Source: Candidatus Saccharibacteria bacterium oral taxon 488 (GTDB lineage: Bacteria > Patescibacteriota > Saccharimonadia > Saccharimonadales > Saccharimonadaceae). From it: 64,000 bases of DNA. Where the stretch lies: the NCBI GenBank assembly GCA_013100805.1, contig CP040000.1, positions 682,001-746,000 of the forward strand, read 5' to 3'. Positions 8,857 to 16,673 of the stretch are shown in pieces. The translations under genes and the position numbers were made by a program. The notes below the pieces were generated by a model. The model had not been told where the DNA came from, ran no database searches, and worked only from the letters and a program-made list of their open reading frames with translations. Each line of letters begins with the position of its first letter. Position 1 is the stretch's first letter.

Positions 8857-9550
8857 AGTCTCTCCTTTCAATTACCTCATTTAATTCTGCCACAAATTCC
8901 TCAAAAAAGAACGGGTCGTGAAAGAACGTCCGTGCTACGATTTGCTCAACCGCTGGCGCCAAGTCATAATCGGCCAATCGATGCGGACGGGCCCACACCA
9001 ATTCTCTGCCCGCCACGACTTCATCAGTCTCACCATAAAACACGTGCGCCAACGTTGATGATAATATTTCCTTCCCCACAAGGACACGAATATAACAATC
9101 ACCTGCATGGGTTAGCGGCAGCTTATCCACCGCCAATTTCTCGCGCGCCTCCCGCTGAGCGGCAGCCAAGACCGACTCATCATCAATATGTAGCTTGCCG
9201 TACGGCAGCGTCCAGGTGTCGACATGCGGCTGCTTAGTGCGCCGCTGGAGCAACACATCGCCATTGGTATTTTGGATGACAATCATAGTAATAATTTTTG
9301 GTTGGGTACGAATTTTGAGTGATTTAATACTAACTCTATCGACGTACGACAGACCCTCCCGCCCCAGACAGTATCCATCATCCGTCTTGATGACAAATCC
9401 TCGCTTCTTCAATATATTTAAGTGGTAGGTATAGAGATTAGTATCGACTTTTGACGGCCGCATATCCCGAAACCGTGCATATTTCATATGCATCAACACA
9501 CCAAGAATATGCTTCTGAATGTGATGTTCGGGGATAAATTGGTCAATCAT
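8846..9550 (-). CDS. Winged-helix plus NUDIX domain protein
   Basis: The 234-residue product has an N-terminal winged helix-turn-helix (about residues 1-72: IQKHILGVLMHMKYARF, LYTYHLNILKKRGFV) and a NUDIX fold (about 85-200). The NUDIX box is degenerate: from the Gly of YGKLHIDDE there is one extra residue before the first Glu, REAREKLAV keeps the R-E-x-x-E core but replaces the next Glu by Lys and the Gly by Ala. Either a NUDIX hydrolase with weakened metal binding or a ligand-sensing regulator, as in NrtR-like proteins (which have the domains in the opposite order). A TATAAT lies 11 bases upstream of the ATG. Confidence 0.82.
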   Translation of the reverse strand: MIDQFIPEHHIQKHILGVLMHMKYARFRDMRPSKVDTNLYTYHLNILKKRGFVIKTDDGYCLGREGLSYVDRVSIKSLKIRTQPKIITMIVIQNTNGDVLLQRRTKQPHVDTWTLPYGKLHIDDESVLAAAQREAREKLAVDKLPLTHAGDCYIRVLVGKEILSSTLAHVFYGETDEVVAGRELVWARPHRLADYDLAPAVEQIVARTFFHDPFFFEEFVAELNEVIERRDYDN

Positions 9551-9638
9551 AGTTGAGTCAAATTATACTTGCTATTCATACTAGTAATTTTACACTACAA
9601 TCACTAGTGTCATCAACACAACTAAAGGAGCGACGCTT

Positions 9639-10790
9639 ATGTCAATCGAATCACTCATCCACACACCTGAATTTGAGGGAAGGTTGCCGGTGGAAACTGA
9701 GCGTAAATTCATGGCTATCTTTCCGGAAAAACTCACCGATCTGCGCAAAGAAGCCGAGCCGATTGAACAGTTATATCTATCACACCCGGATGAGCCATTT
9801 AGTCTACGCCTCCGCTCAACCTTTAGGCGTGATACCGGCGAGCTACATTACGAAGCAACCCTCAAAGATAATGGCTTCCGGAGTGGCGATGGTCTGCGTC
9901 GGCTAGAGGTGACGACTGAGATTAGCCCCGAGTTATATGAATACTACCGTAACGACGAGACACCAATTATCCGTAAACTACGCGCCGAACCGCTACCCGG
10001 TGTCGTTATTGATTTTTTCGAAAACGACGGCCTAGTACAAGCTGAATTAGAAGATAATGGATCATGGCAACAATTTACTGACCAGTTTGGTAATATATTC
10101 ATGGAAGTGACCGGTGAAATAATGGCTACCAGTGAGTGGCAGGCGCACTACGACTTCCGACGACAACACGAGGGGCGGGAGGCGCTGTCAATTCAGCCGG
10201 AGCTTGACATTGATACTATTGTTTCTGATATTCTCACCCCTACCGCAAACTCTCCGCGCATCATCCATATCGCTGGCCGTAGTGGCTCTGGTAAATCAAC
10301 CATCGTCAAACAACTCCGCGAACGGCTGGATGAGCTCAACATTAACTCAATTACCATGTCAACTGATGACTACCACCGTGGCGCAACCTACCTTTATTAT
10401 TATAATGATCGTCAGGAGTGGCAGCACTGGAATGACCCGTTTGTATACGACACCGAAACGATGGCCATCGACCTACAAAACCTTATTAATGATAAGGAGA
10501 TATACCACCGCCACATGAATTGGCAAACTGCAGAGCCCTATATAGCGGGTACGCTTAGCCCAGCAGAAGTAATCATCGTTGAGGGAATCTACGCCAAATC
10601 ACCTGACATTATCACTGACAATAGCCTCGTCTACGAGATACCAACCCCAATCGCTACCTGTATTGGTCGGCGTATCTTGCGTGACCTTAACGAACGCCCG
10701 CAATTTTGCAACCCCTCGGAAAATCTACTCTATTTATTGAGTGAGGCCGAGCCAGCATATCGTACTCAACAGCAACCAACCAATGCCTGA
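9639..10790 (+). CDS. CYTH domain fused to uridine kinase-like P-loop kinase
   Basis: A 383-residue two-domain protein. The N-terminal half (about residues 15-170) is a CYTH/triphosphate tunnel domain: VETERKF gives the ExExK signature, and SLRLRST, EATLKD and EVTTEI fit the tunnel strands. The C-terminal half (about 200-350) is a uridine kinase/phosphoribulokinase-type NTPase with Walker A IAGRSGSGKST, then MSTDDYHRG and VIIVEGIYA, the substrate and Walker B regions of Udk. CYTH proteins cleave triphosphates or make cAMP. Plant TTM1/TTM2 have the same two domains in reverse order. Start ATG 9639 is preceded by AAAGGAG. The 3' end overlaps the convergent trmB by 25 bases. Confidence 0.85.
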   Translation: MSIESLIHTPEFEGRLPVETERKFMAIFPEKLTDLRKEAEPIEQLYLSHPDEPFSLRLRSTFRRDTGELHYEATLKDNGFRSGDGLRRLEVTTEISPELYEYYRNDETPIIRKLRAEPLPGVVIDFFENDGLVQAELEDNGSWQQFTDQFGNIFMEVTGEIMATSEWQAHYDFRRQHEGREALSIQPELDIDTIVSDILTPTANSPRIIHIAGRSGSGKSTIVKQLRERLDELNINSITMSTDDYHRGATYLYYYNDRQEWQHWNDPFVYDTETMAIDLQNLINDKEIYHRHMNWQTAEPYIAGTLSPAEVIIVEGIYAKSPDIITDNSLVYEIPTPIATCIGRRILRDLNERPQFCNPSENLLYLLSEAEPAYRTQQQPTNA

Positions 10791-11476
10791 GGGGATGAGG
10801 GCTCACTTTGGCTTTCATTAATCCGATGGTCGACTGCTCGCACAAACCCAATCGCCTTCCCCTCGCCAACCCACCGCTGCTCGTAGGTTGTCATGATCCG
10901 GGCATCGCTCTCCTCATCAAGTCGCTCCGATTCGTGCAGATCAAACGTTAGCTCCCGAAGCTGCCAGCCAGCCACCACCAGCTGCTCCAAGCTCCAACAG
11001 AAAAAGTTGTGATCATCGTGCTTGAGTAGTAGCTCGCCGCCCTCATCAAGCAACTTTGCGTACTGCGTTAAAAAATGTGGGTGCGTCAAACGCCGACCAC
11101 TGGAGCGCTGGCGTGGAAACGGATCGGGGAAAGTGACCCACAACTGACTGAGTGATCCAGCCTCACATAACTCACCCAGCTGATCCGCCCGTGCCCGCAC
11201 AAACCAAATATTCGTGAGGCTACGCCGCTCGGCCTCACGTGCCCCTTTCTGCAATCGATCGGCCTTGACATCAACCGCCAGAAACCGCTGCTCGGGATGG
11301 CGCGCCGCTAGCTCGACACTAAACAGTCCCGTTCCAGCACCGATCTCCAGTACGTCAATCGACCGCGGCGTCCACTCATCATACTCAAAACAAAGTGGTG
11401 AATTGTTAAATAATGCAAATTTATACTTCTTGCGTCGCCGGGTGATGACGAATTGATTTGGATCGACAAAACTCAT
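10766..11476 (-). CDS. trmB: tRNA (guanine-N7)-methyltransferase
   Basis: The 236-residue Rossmann methyltransferase has motif I VLEIGAGTGLFSVELA, the following acidic residue AVDVKADRL, and the TrmB hallmark WVTFPDPFPRQR (PDPWPK in most homologues) followed by RLTHPHFL. It makes m7G46 in tRNA. Start ATG 11476 is chosen because TATAAT (11484-11489) ends seven bases upstream; the ATG at 11485 overlaps this box. The C-terminus ends in a Ser/Pro-rich tail that overlaps the neighbouring convergent gene. Confidence 0.92.
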   Translation of the reverse strand: MSFVDPNQFVITRRRKKYKFALFNNSPLCFEYDEWTPRSIDVLEIGAGTGLFSVELAARHPEQRFLAVDVKADRLQKGAREAERRSLTNIWFVRARADQLGELCEAGSLSQLWVTFPDPFPRQRSSGRRLTHPHFLTQYAKLLDEGGELLLKHDDHNFFCWSLEQLVVAGWQLRELTFDLHESERLDEESDARIMTTYEQRWVGEGKAIGFVRAVDHRINESQSEPSSPQALVGCC

Positions 11477-11491
11477 ACTTTTCATTATACT
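11463..11491. promoter_or_regulatory. Overlapping divergent promoters of trmB and mscS
   Basis: Plus strand: TCGACA (11463-11468), 17-base spacer, TATACT (11486-11491), six bases to the mscS ATG. Minus strand: TATAAT (11484-11489), seven bases to the trmB ATG. The two -10 boxes share four bases (11486-11489), a bidirectional promoter core. Both transcripts would be leaderless. No good -35 is seen for trmB. Confidence 0.7.
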
Positions 11492-11497
11492 AAACTC

Positions 11498-12400
11498 ATG
11501 ATGGATACGCTTATCAAACAACTGTTAAATTCGTCGCGCTTTGATGAATGGATGACCGAGCATGGACTAGGCTGGCTGGTAAGCGAGCGGATGGTTGAAA
11601 CGGTCAGTATCGTCATTGGCGCGGTTATCGTTTATTATCTTGGCCGCATCTTCATTACTTGGGCAATTCGCTACGCGATCCACTCCACCGCCAAGCACCG
11701 CTCATGGCACCGCAAAGATATCGAAAAGCGTGAAAATACCCTAACACAGCTGATCCGTAGTTTTTGGCGCATCACTATCATTGCCTATATCGCCGCCATG
11801 GTCGCCAGTAAGTTATTCTACTTCGACTTGTCGCCACTGTTTGCCAGCGCCGGCATCATTGGCGTCGCGCTCGGATTTGGTGCGCAGTCACTTGTCAAAG
11901 ATTTTCTGGCCGGCATCTTTATCATCGCTGAAAATCAATATCGCGTCGGCGACATCGTTGACGTCATGGGTGCGAGCGGCACTGTCGAGCGCGTCGGTAC
12001 CAGGTCAACCGTGCTCCGCGATGCTGACGGTAATGTGCACTACTTACCAAATGGCACCATCCAGCATGTCATCAACAAAACGATGGGGTATAGCATGTCG
12101 CGCTTTACCTTGCAGCTCGATCCAAGCACCGACATTAGCCGCGCCGCTGATATCATCAACGAGACCGGCCAGCAATTGAGCAAGGAAAAATCTTGGGACA
12201 AGAAAATTATTGAACCGCCAAAATTTGTCTCCGTCGGCGATATCACTGGTCGATCAGTTGAATTGATTGTTGCTGGTAAGGTTCAGCCATCAGATCAATG
12301 GGCGGTTACCTCAGAGATGCGCCGCCGGCTCCTCAAAGAATTTGAAAAACAAGAGATCGAGCTAGCTGTCATCCCAACAGCGATAACGCATAAAAAGTAA
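11498..12400 (+). CDS. Small-conductance mechanosensitive channel (MscS family)
   Basis: A 300-residue inner-membrane protein with helices near 30-52, 85-105 and the pore helix (SAGIIGVALGFGAQSLVKDFLAGIFII), followed by the MscS beta domain starting ENQYRVGDIVDV and the strand VERVGTRSTVLRDADG. These homoheptameric channels open under membrane tension and release osmolytes. The chosen start ATG 11498 (or the adjacent ATG 11501) follows a -10 by six bases. Length is close to E. coli MscS. Confidence 0.93.
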   Translation: MMDTLIKQLLNSSRFDEWMTEHGLGWLVSERMVETVSIVIGAVIVYYLGRIFITWAIRYAIHSTAKHRSWHRKDIEKRENTLTQLIRSFWRITIIAYIAAMVASKLFYFDLSPLFASAGIIGVALGFGAQSLVKDFLAGIFIIAENQYRVGDIVDVMGASGTVERVGTRSTVLRDADGNVHYLPNGTIQHVINKTMGYSMSRFTLQLDPSTDISRAADIINETGQQLSKEKSWDKKIIEPPKFVSVGDITGRSVELIVAGKVQPSDQWAVTSEMRRRLLKEFEKQEIELAVIPTAITHKK

Positions 12401-12407
12401 TCATAAC

Positions 12408-12824
12408 TCACTCTGACGAACCGTCTTGACCCTGTGTCGTCGTACCGCCCGCGCCATTGCCACTACCACTGACGCCCAGCTGATCATCGCTCAACACATC
12501 GCTAGCAAACGCCCGCGCACCATCAGCTTTCTTTTCTTCTTGCTTATATTTTTGTAGAAAATCATCCAGCACTTTGCCCGTCACCTCACCCTGCGCCTCA
12601 AACATGTCTCGATTATGATTATTGGAATTATCAATCTGCGCTCGATACGGTACATAGTCCGGCCGACTCAAGTCCACTCGGAAAGCGTCTGACGAGTAAT
12701 ACAAGTGCATCGAAATACCAACGAGCACGATCGACACCACGATCACGCTAACTACCATCGTCGGTAGCTTATGCTGTATAATTAACCTGGCCATCCGGCG
12801 ACCGAGTCGCTTGAACTTATCCAC
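12408..12824 (-). CDS. Single-pass membrane protein, unknown function
   Basis: A 138-residue protein starting at GTG 12824 behind a GGAGG site. One membrane helix near residues 21-43 (TMVVSVIVVSIVLVGISMHLYY), a basic cytoplasmic N-terminus, an external helical region and a Gly/Ser/Thr-rich tail that is probably disordered. It overlaps the upstream secreted coiled-coil gene by eight bases, so the two are likely made together and may act in the envelope as a pair. No family recognised. Confidence 0.7.
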   Translation of the reverse strand: MDKFKRLGRRMARLIIQHKLPTMVVSVIVVSIVLVGISMHLYYSSDAFRVDLSRPDYVPYRAQIDNSNNHNRDMFEAQGEVTGKVLDDFLQKYKQEEKKADGARAFASDVLSDDQLGVSGSGNGAGGTTTQGQDGSSE

Positions 12825-13359
12825 GACTACCTCCGCTCAATAGCTTTACCTTGAGCTGTTCCACCGCCACACGATAATCCGCTGCCAGTTTACTCATCGT
12901 CGTCACCGACTCACTGACCTGTCGACGTGCGTCGCGCGTCTTGATCAGCTGTGCATAAAACTCGCCCGGTTTGTCGGCACAATCTGTCCTGACCAGCGCC
13001 GTCAAATTGGACTCATACTCATTGTACTGCTGAGCAAACGCCTTGCGGGCCTCCTCGTAGTCACGAGCGATCATCACCATCCGCGAGCTATCGATCTGCG
13101 CTAGAGCCAAGCGGCTATTTAGTTTGGCGATGAGATTAGTCGATATCGTGTTGTATGCTTGGCCGGCGTTAACCCGCAGCAAGGCATCGTTATGCTGAAT
13201 CCGCTGCAATGTTGAACGAATGGACTGACACTGACTGCGGATCAGATGGAGCGGCGGCGAACTTGGTGCAGTCTGTGCTACAGCAATACCCGACCGTATC
13301 ATTACGGCGGCCAGGCTAATACCGCACACAAAAAACGCGAGACTACGAAGATGTTTCAT
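12817..13359 (-). CDS. Secreted helical (coiled-coil) protein, unknown function
   Basis: The 180-residue product has a signal peptide (positive MKHLR, hydrophobic core, cleavage probably after AVAQ near residue 29) followed by long amphipathic helices and two cysteines (in SQCQS and RTDCAD) that could form a disulfide. No known family. It has a clear promoter (13367-13395) and a leaderless start, and is followed by a coupled membrane protein gene. Probably an envelope or surface component. Confidence 0.7.
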   Translation of the reverse strand: MKHLRSLAFFVCGISLAAVMIRSGIAVAQTAPSSPPLHLIRSQCQSIRSTLQRIQHNDALLRVNAGQAYNTISTNLIAKLNSRLALAQIDSSRMVMIARDYEEARKAFAQQYNEYESNLTALVRTDCADKPGEFYAQLIKTRDARRQVSESVTTMSKLAADYRVAVEQLKVKLLSGGSRG

Positions 13360-13366
13360 CTTTTTT

Positions 13367-13395
13367 ATTATCTCGCGTTTTTGCGTTTAGGTCAA
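13367..13395 (-). promoter_or_regulatory. Promoter of the secreted coiled-coil gene
   Basis: Minus strand TTGACC (13390-13395), 17-base spacer, GATAAT (13367-13372), then seven bases to the ATG at 13359: a leaderless layout. Confidence 0.75.
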
Positions 13396-13402
13396 ACTGC
13401 TA

Positions 13403-13678
13403 CTACGACTTCTTGAAATGCTTCTCGGTATCGGCCTTGACGGTACGAGCGGTTCCAGTAACGACATCGCCAACTTTTTGAGCGCCTGCCTTGACCGCTT
13501 CAGCGCTATCTTTGGCGGCAGCTTGGGCTTTTTTGGCGGTCTTGACAGTGGCAGTTTTTAGCTCGCCAGCTTTTTTCTTGATGTCAGCGCGAGTTTCCTT
13601 ACCACTTTTTGGTGCGGTCAAAATACCAGCCGCGAAACCAGCCGCTGCGGCGCCGAGAACTGTTAATGCTTTTTTCAT
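13403..13678 (-). CDS. YtxH-like small Ala/Lys-rich protein
   Basis: A 91-residue protein with a short hydrophobic N-terminus containing ALTVLGAAAAGFAAGILTAPKSGKETR, the signature of the YtxH family (GxxxGxLxAPxSGxxTR), followed by a long Ala/Lys-rich amphipathic helix. YtxH proteins are envelope-associated and often stress induced; the biochemical role is not established. An AAGGAG site precedes the ATG, in keeping with its place as second gene behind the 13728-13949 gene. Confidence 0.82.
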   Translation of the reverse strand: MKKALTVLGAAAAGFAAGILTAPKSGKETRADIKKKAGELKTATVKTAKKAQAAAKDSAEAVKAGAQKVGDVVTGTARTVKADTEKHFKKS

Positions 13679-13727
13679 ATATATCTCCTTGTTTGTTTCT
13701 ATTAAATTAATATATGGAACAGATTGA

Positions 13728-13949
13728 CTATTTTTTGCGAAAGAGTTGCACGACTTCAGTAAATAATTTTACTGGAGACAGCCACTCAGTCGCTTGAGCG
13801 ATGTTAGACACCGCCGCTTCAGCTTGGTTGACGAGGCGCTTGAGCTTCGTCAGCAGTGAAATTATTACACCGAACAAGACGATAATCGTCACCGAGTGAA
13901 TAATAATCACTACGGTCATCAGTATAATAACTGTTTGCATGTCTTCCAT
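13728..13949 (-). CDS. Small membrane protein (DUF948-like layout)
   Basis: The 73-residue product has a membrane helix over residues 5-35 followed by an amphipathic helix (SLLTKLKRLVNQAEAAVSNIAQA) and a basic end. This resembles the short DUF948/YtxG-like proteins that often stand next to YtxH genes, as here. AAAGGAAAGG stands before the ATG. It is the first gene of a two-gene unit with the YtxH-like gene under a strong promoter. Confidence 0.72.
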   Translation of the reverse strand: MEDMQTVIILMTVVIIIHSVTIIVLFGVIISLLTKLKRLVNQAEAAVSNIAQATEWLSPVKLFTEVVQLFRKK

Positions 13950-13994
13950 ACCTTTCCTTTGTTACTGTTTATGTTTGTCGTATTGACTGTGGCT

Positions 13995-14023
13995 ATGATA
14001 GCATAGGCAGTTTGAAATGTCAA
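13995..14023 (-). promoter_or_regulatory. Promoter of the YtxH pair
   Basis: Minus strand TTGACA (14018-14023), 17-base spacer, TATCAT (13995-14000). Unlike most promoters in the window it gives a conventional leader of about 40 bases with a Shine-Dalgarno. Confidence 0.78.
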
Positions 14024-14043
14024 TAGCTTAGCGCTCTATTCTG

Positions 14044-14808
14044 TCACTTTGCAGCAATGAGGCCGTCCCGTCGCAGACCATCCAGTGCCGCCGCAAATCG
14101 CGGATCATCCTGTAGCTCGGCGGTGATTTCGGCCAGCGACTGACCGTCAACGTATCGACGCAAAATCTCACCGCGCATCTGGCGGAGACTGCCGGTGAAT
14201 TGTGATTGCTTGGTGTAATGACGACTGGTGGACAATTTACCCTTTCCCTGAGATTTGAGCTCACTACCATAGTCCATCAGTGCCCAAAACCACTGGCGCG
14301 GATTTGCCTGGTCCATCGTCTGCTCGACGATGGGCAGTATGTCACGATCCGCTACCGCCGTCTGGTCCACAAAGAAATGATTGAGATAGACGGTGCGAAT
14401 ATTGGTCTCAATGAACGGCGTTGGTACTTGGTAAGTATAGTTCATGATAGCACCAGCAGTATTGACGCCAATGCCCGGCAGCTGGACAAGGTCATGAAGG
14501 GTGGCCGCCAGAGCACCACCAGCGATGGCTCGCGCTGTTTGGTGGAGGTATCGAGCGCGGCGGTTATAGCCCAGCCCCTGCCACGCGCGGAGCACCTCGG
14601 TCAGCTCGGCCGCTGCCAGCGACTCAATGTCCGGAAACTCTGTGGTAAACTCTGTAAACTTCGCCAAGACGCGAGCAACTTGCGTTTGTTGCAACATCAG
14701 CTCACTCACCAGCACATAGTACAGGGTTGGCTGGTCACGCCACGGCATTGGCCGGTAGAGCTCGCGGCCTTTTTGATGGATCAGTCCCTGGAATTCATCA
14801 ATGTTCAT
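14044..14808 (-). CDS. MutY/Nth-type HhH-GPD DNA glycosylase without Fe-S cluster
   Basis: The 254-residue protein has MutY-like PMPWR, SELMLQQTQVARV (catalytic Glu region), the helix-hairpin-helix LPGIGVNTAGAIM and IETNIRTVYLNHFF, where MutY has the catalytic Asp (here Glu). After ALMDYGSELKSQG the four cysteines that ligate the [4Fe-4S] cluster are missing and replaced by a basic stretch (KGKLSTSRHYTKQSQF), and the C-terminal 8-oxoG-recognition domain is absent. Probably an adenine or related base-excision glycosylase. ATG 14808 follows TATACT (14815-14820) by six bases. Divergent from the VIT gene. Confidence 0.85.
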   Translation of the reverse strand: MNIDEFQGLIHQKGRELYRPMPWRDQPTLYYVLVSELMLQQTQVARVLAKFTEFTTEFPDIESLAAAELTEVLRAWQGLGYNRRARYLHQTARAIAGGALAATLHDLVQLPGIGVNTAGAIMNYTYQVPTPFIETNIRTVYLNHFFVDQTAVADRDILPIVEQTMDQANPRQWFWALMDYGSELKSQGKGKLSTSRHYTKQSQFTGSLRQMRGEILRRYVDGQSLAEITAELQDDPRFAAALDGLRRDGLIAAK

Positions 14809-14866
14809 TGCTTTAGTATACGCGAACGGGGCCCGCAAAGGCTAATTGTGCTATAATGGCACGGTT

Positions 14867-15400
14867 ATGAAAATATTTTTTAGACGATACATTTCAGAAT
14901 TTGTCTACGGTGCAGTGGACGGCACAGTCACGACCTTTGCCGTCGTGGCAGCTTCGGCTGGCGCCGGGATTTCCAGCGCGATCATCCTTATCTTGGGGAT
15001 TGCAAATTTAATTGCTGACGGATTTTCAATGGGCGCTAGTGCTTACCTGGCAGCCAGCGCCGAGCACGAAGAATCAGCCCGCGACACCCAAAAGCGAGCA
15101 TCCCCTAAGATCATTGGTGCAATAACCTTCCTAGCTTTCGTTGTAGTCGGTAGCATACCGATGTTGCCGTATTTAGTCGACGTCGTTGCAGTCTCAAAAG
15201 TACCAGGCACCACCCTGTTTTATGTCAGCTCCGCGCTAACAGCGGTTGCCTTCCTAGCAATTGGCTTCATCAAAGGCAAAGTTGGCAAGCAATCACCATG
15301 GCGAGAAGCTGCTATCACCCTACTCCTCGGGGCGGTCGCCGCTGGACTGGCGTACTTTGCCGGTGATGTATTGGCAGCGTGGCTGGGCGTTCAGTTATAA
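14867..15400 (+). CDS. VIT1/CCC1-family membrane protein
   Basis: A 177-residue protein with five predicted membrane helices. FVYGAVDGTVTTFAVVAAS and NLIADGFSMGASAYLAASAE are the family signatures with the conserved Asp, Gly and Met residues of the metal path. VIT1/CCC1 proteins move Fe2+ or Mn2+ across membranes. The start ATG 14867 follows an extended -10 (TGCTATAAT, box at 14852-14857) by nine bases. The cytoplasmic metal-binding helical region between TM2 and TM3 is short here. Confidence 0.88.
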   Translation: MKIFFRRYISEFVYGAVDGTVTTFAVVAASAGAGISSAIILILGIANLIADGFSMGASAYLAASAEHEESARDTQKRASPKIIGAITFLAFVVVGSIPMLPYLVDVVAVSKVPGTTLFYVSSALTAVAFLAIGFIKGKVGKQSPWREAAITLLLGAVAAGLAYFAGDVLAAWLGVQL

Positions 15401-15411
15401 TCAATAGCGTA

Positions 15412-15933
15412 TCAAATGCCACCGAGTAATCTTTCCCGGTACGCCCAGGCCTCATCATACGATAGATACGGTACACTCTCTGTTACATTATTGAGAGATC
15501 CCTTTGATAGTTTTTGCGCTTGCGCCATAAAGTATACAGCGGGCCTGCCAAATTTCCCGTAATCCCAATTACGAGGGGCGTATTCATCAAGAAACCGTGT
15601 TACAGCAACTGCCGCGAACCCGTACTTAGCGTATTTACGACATAAATCCTCACCAAAACAATCTAATTTTGTCACTCCAAAAGATAACACCGACGGCATC
15701 ATAATGTCTAGCGACTGTTTCACAGGGTTTTGTCTTGAGCTAAAGATATTTGCCAAATTATCCCCCTCAAGAGCAAACCCAGCCTGATCATTATACATAA
15801 GAACCGTCACCATCATTTCGTAATTAACCTGTGAGTAATCAGACAAAAAACACTCCCTGCTATCACCAGCCATAGCTTGTTTTATTACCGCGTAAAATTC
15901 TTCGGCAGTAACGCGACGTAATTTCCCGTGCAT
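15412..15933 (-). CDS. Unknown protein, possible GNAT-like fold
   Basis: A 173-residue protein without membrane segments. Segments such as AGFALEGDNLANIFSS, KLDCFGEDLCRKYAKYGFAAVA and RPAVYFM resemble in layout the acetyltransferase-like domains that list a glycine-poor substrate strand followed by an alpha helix, but I cannot assign a family. It has its own consensus promoter and converges on the VIT gene. Codon use looks more AT-rich than that of its neighbours, which may point to acquisition. Confidence 0.65.
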   Translation of the reverse strand: MHGKLRRVTAEEFYAVIKQAMAGDSRECFLSDYSQVNYEMMVTVLMYNDQAGFALEGDNLANIFSSRQNPVKQSLDIMMPSVLSFGVTKLDCFGEDLCRKYAKYGFAAVAVTRFLDEYAPRNWDYGKFGRPAVYFMAQAQKLSKGSLNNVTESVPYLSYDEAWAYRERLLGGI

Positions 15934-15942
15934 CGTGTGAAT

Positions 15943-15971
15943 TTTATATCATACTATAAAAATATGGTCAA
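15943..15971 (-). promoter_or_regulatory. Promoter of the 15412-15933 gene
   Basis: Minus strand TTGACC (15966-15971), 17-base spacer, TATAAA (15943-15948), then nine bases to the ATG. Confidence 0.72.
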
Positions 15972-15987
15972 ATTTATACACTATGCA

Positions 15988-16365
15988 TCAATCGGGCCAC
16001 CACTTCAACAAAAAATCCCGATAACCCGGCGCGAGCTTGTCAGTAGCTTCAACTTCTGTCCGCGTCAACCAGACTAGGCGCTCCTCACCGCCACCACACG
16101 CTCGGTCTGGTAGTTCAATGTTACCGTCAACCGTGGCCGTGTAGCCAAGAATAATTTTATGGTCTTTGGCGGTACTGCCCTGCGGATCGCGCACATAAAA
16201 ATCAGCTGGAGTCGCATCAATTGTAACGCCCAGCTCCTCGCGTAATTCCCGCTCTAATACCACGTCAGGCGTTTCGCCAGCGTCAATGTGCCCGCCCGGC
16301 AGGCCAAAACCATCATCGTGCGGATAATACATCAGCAGCGCCCGCTTGCCATCACTACTATACAA
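15988..16365 (-). CDS. NUDIX hydrolase, 5' end uncertain
   Basis: The 125-residue reading has an intact NUDIX box, GGHIDAGETPDVVLERELREELGV, so catalysis is expected; substrate unknown. The only in-frame start is a TTG at 16365 inside the first beta strand; reading upstream in frame meets a stop at 16390. In the neighbouring frame an ATG gives MIDTKLV and then a stop, and removing one base at that point would give MIDTKLVKVALYSSDGK, a normal NUDIX N-terminus. The gene may therefore carry a one-base frameshift at about 16373-16380, or begin at the TTG. Confidence 0.75.
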   Translation of the reverse strand: MYSSDGKRALLMYYPHDDGFGLPGGHIDAGETPDVVLERELREELGVTIDATPADFYVRDPQGSTAKDHKIILGYTATVDGNIELPDRACGGGEERLVWLTRTEVEATDKLAPGYRDFLLKWWPD

Positions 16366-16673
16366 CGCTACTTTTACACTAACTTCGTGTCAATCATACA
16401 TTATATATCAAAACTTGATCATACCAAGATGCGGTCAATACCGAAAGCGTGGCTAACGTGTAATTGACCGCCCTAAAGCTTAGAAAGCTTAGTACGACCA
16501 CTGGTGATTGACCGATAACTAGCCTCAAACCTCAACAATCACCGATAGTCGCATCGCTGTCATTACCAGCTCCAAAGCATCTTTGCCCCCCTTCGTTATA
16601 CTGCTTTTTAGATGGACATTATCGTTTGTAACGTCCATTCATAGTATATCAGACACGAGCTATAGCCAGCAAA
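16366..16673. other. Non-coding gap with an inverted repeat
   Basis: No credible gene in about 300 bases. It holds a -10-like TATAAT near 16400, a directly repeated AAGCTTAG around 16480, TATACT near 16598 and the inverted repeat at 16612-16638. Confidence 0.5.
16612..16638. repeat. Imperfect inverted repeat
   Basis: ATGGACATTA, seven-base loop, TAACGTCCAT: ten-base arms with one mismatch. No T-run follows on either strand, so it is more likely an operator or a small structured RNA element than a terminator. Confidence 0.5.
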
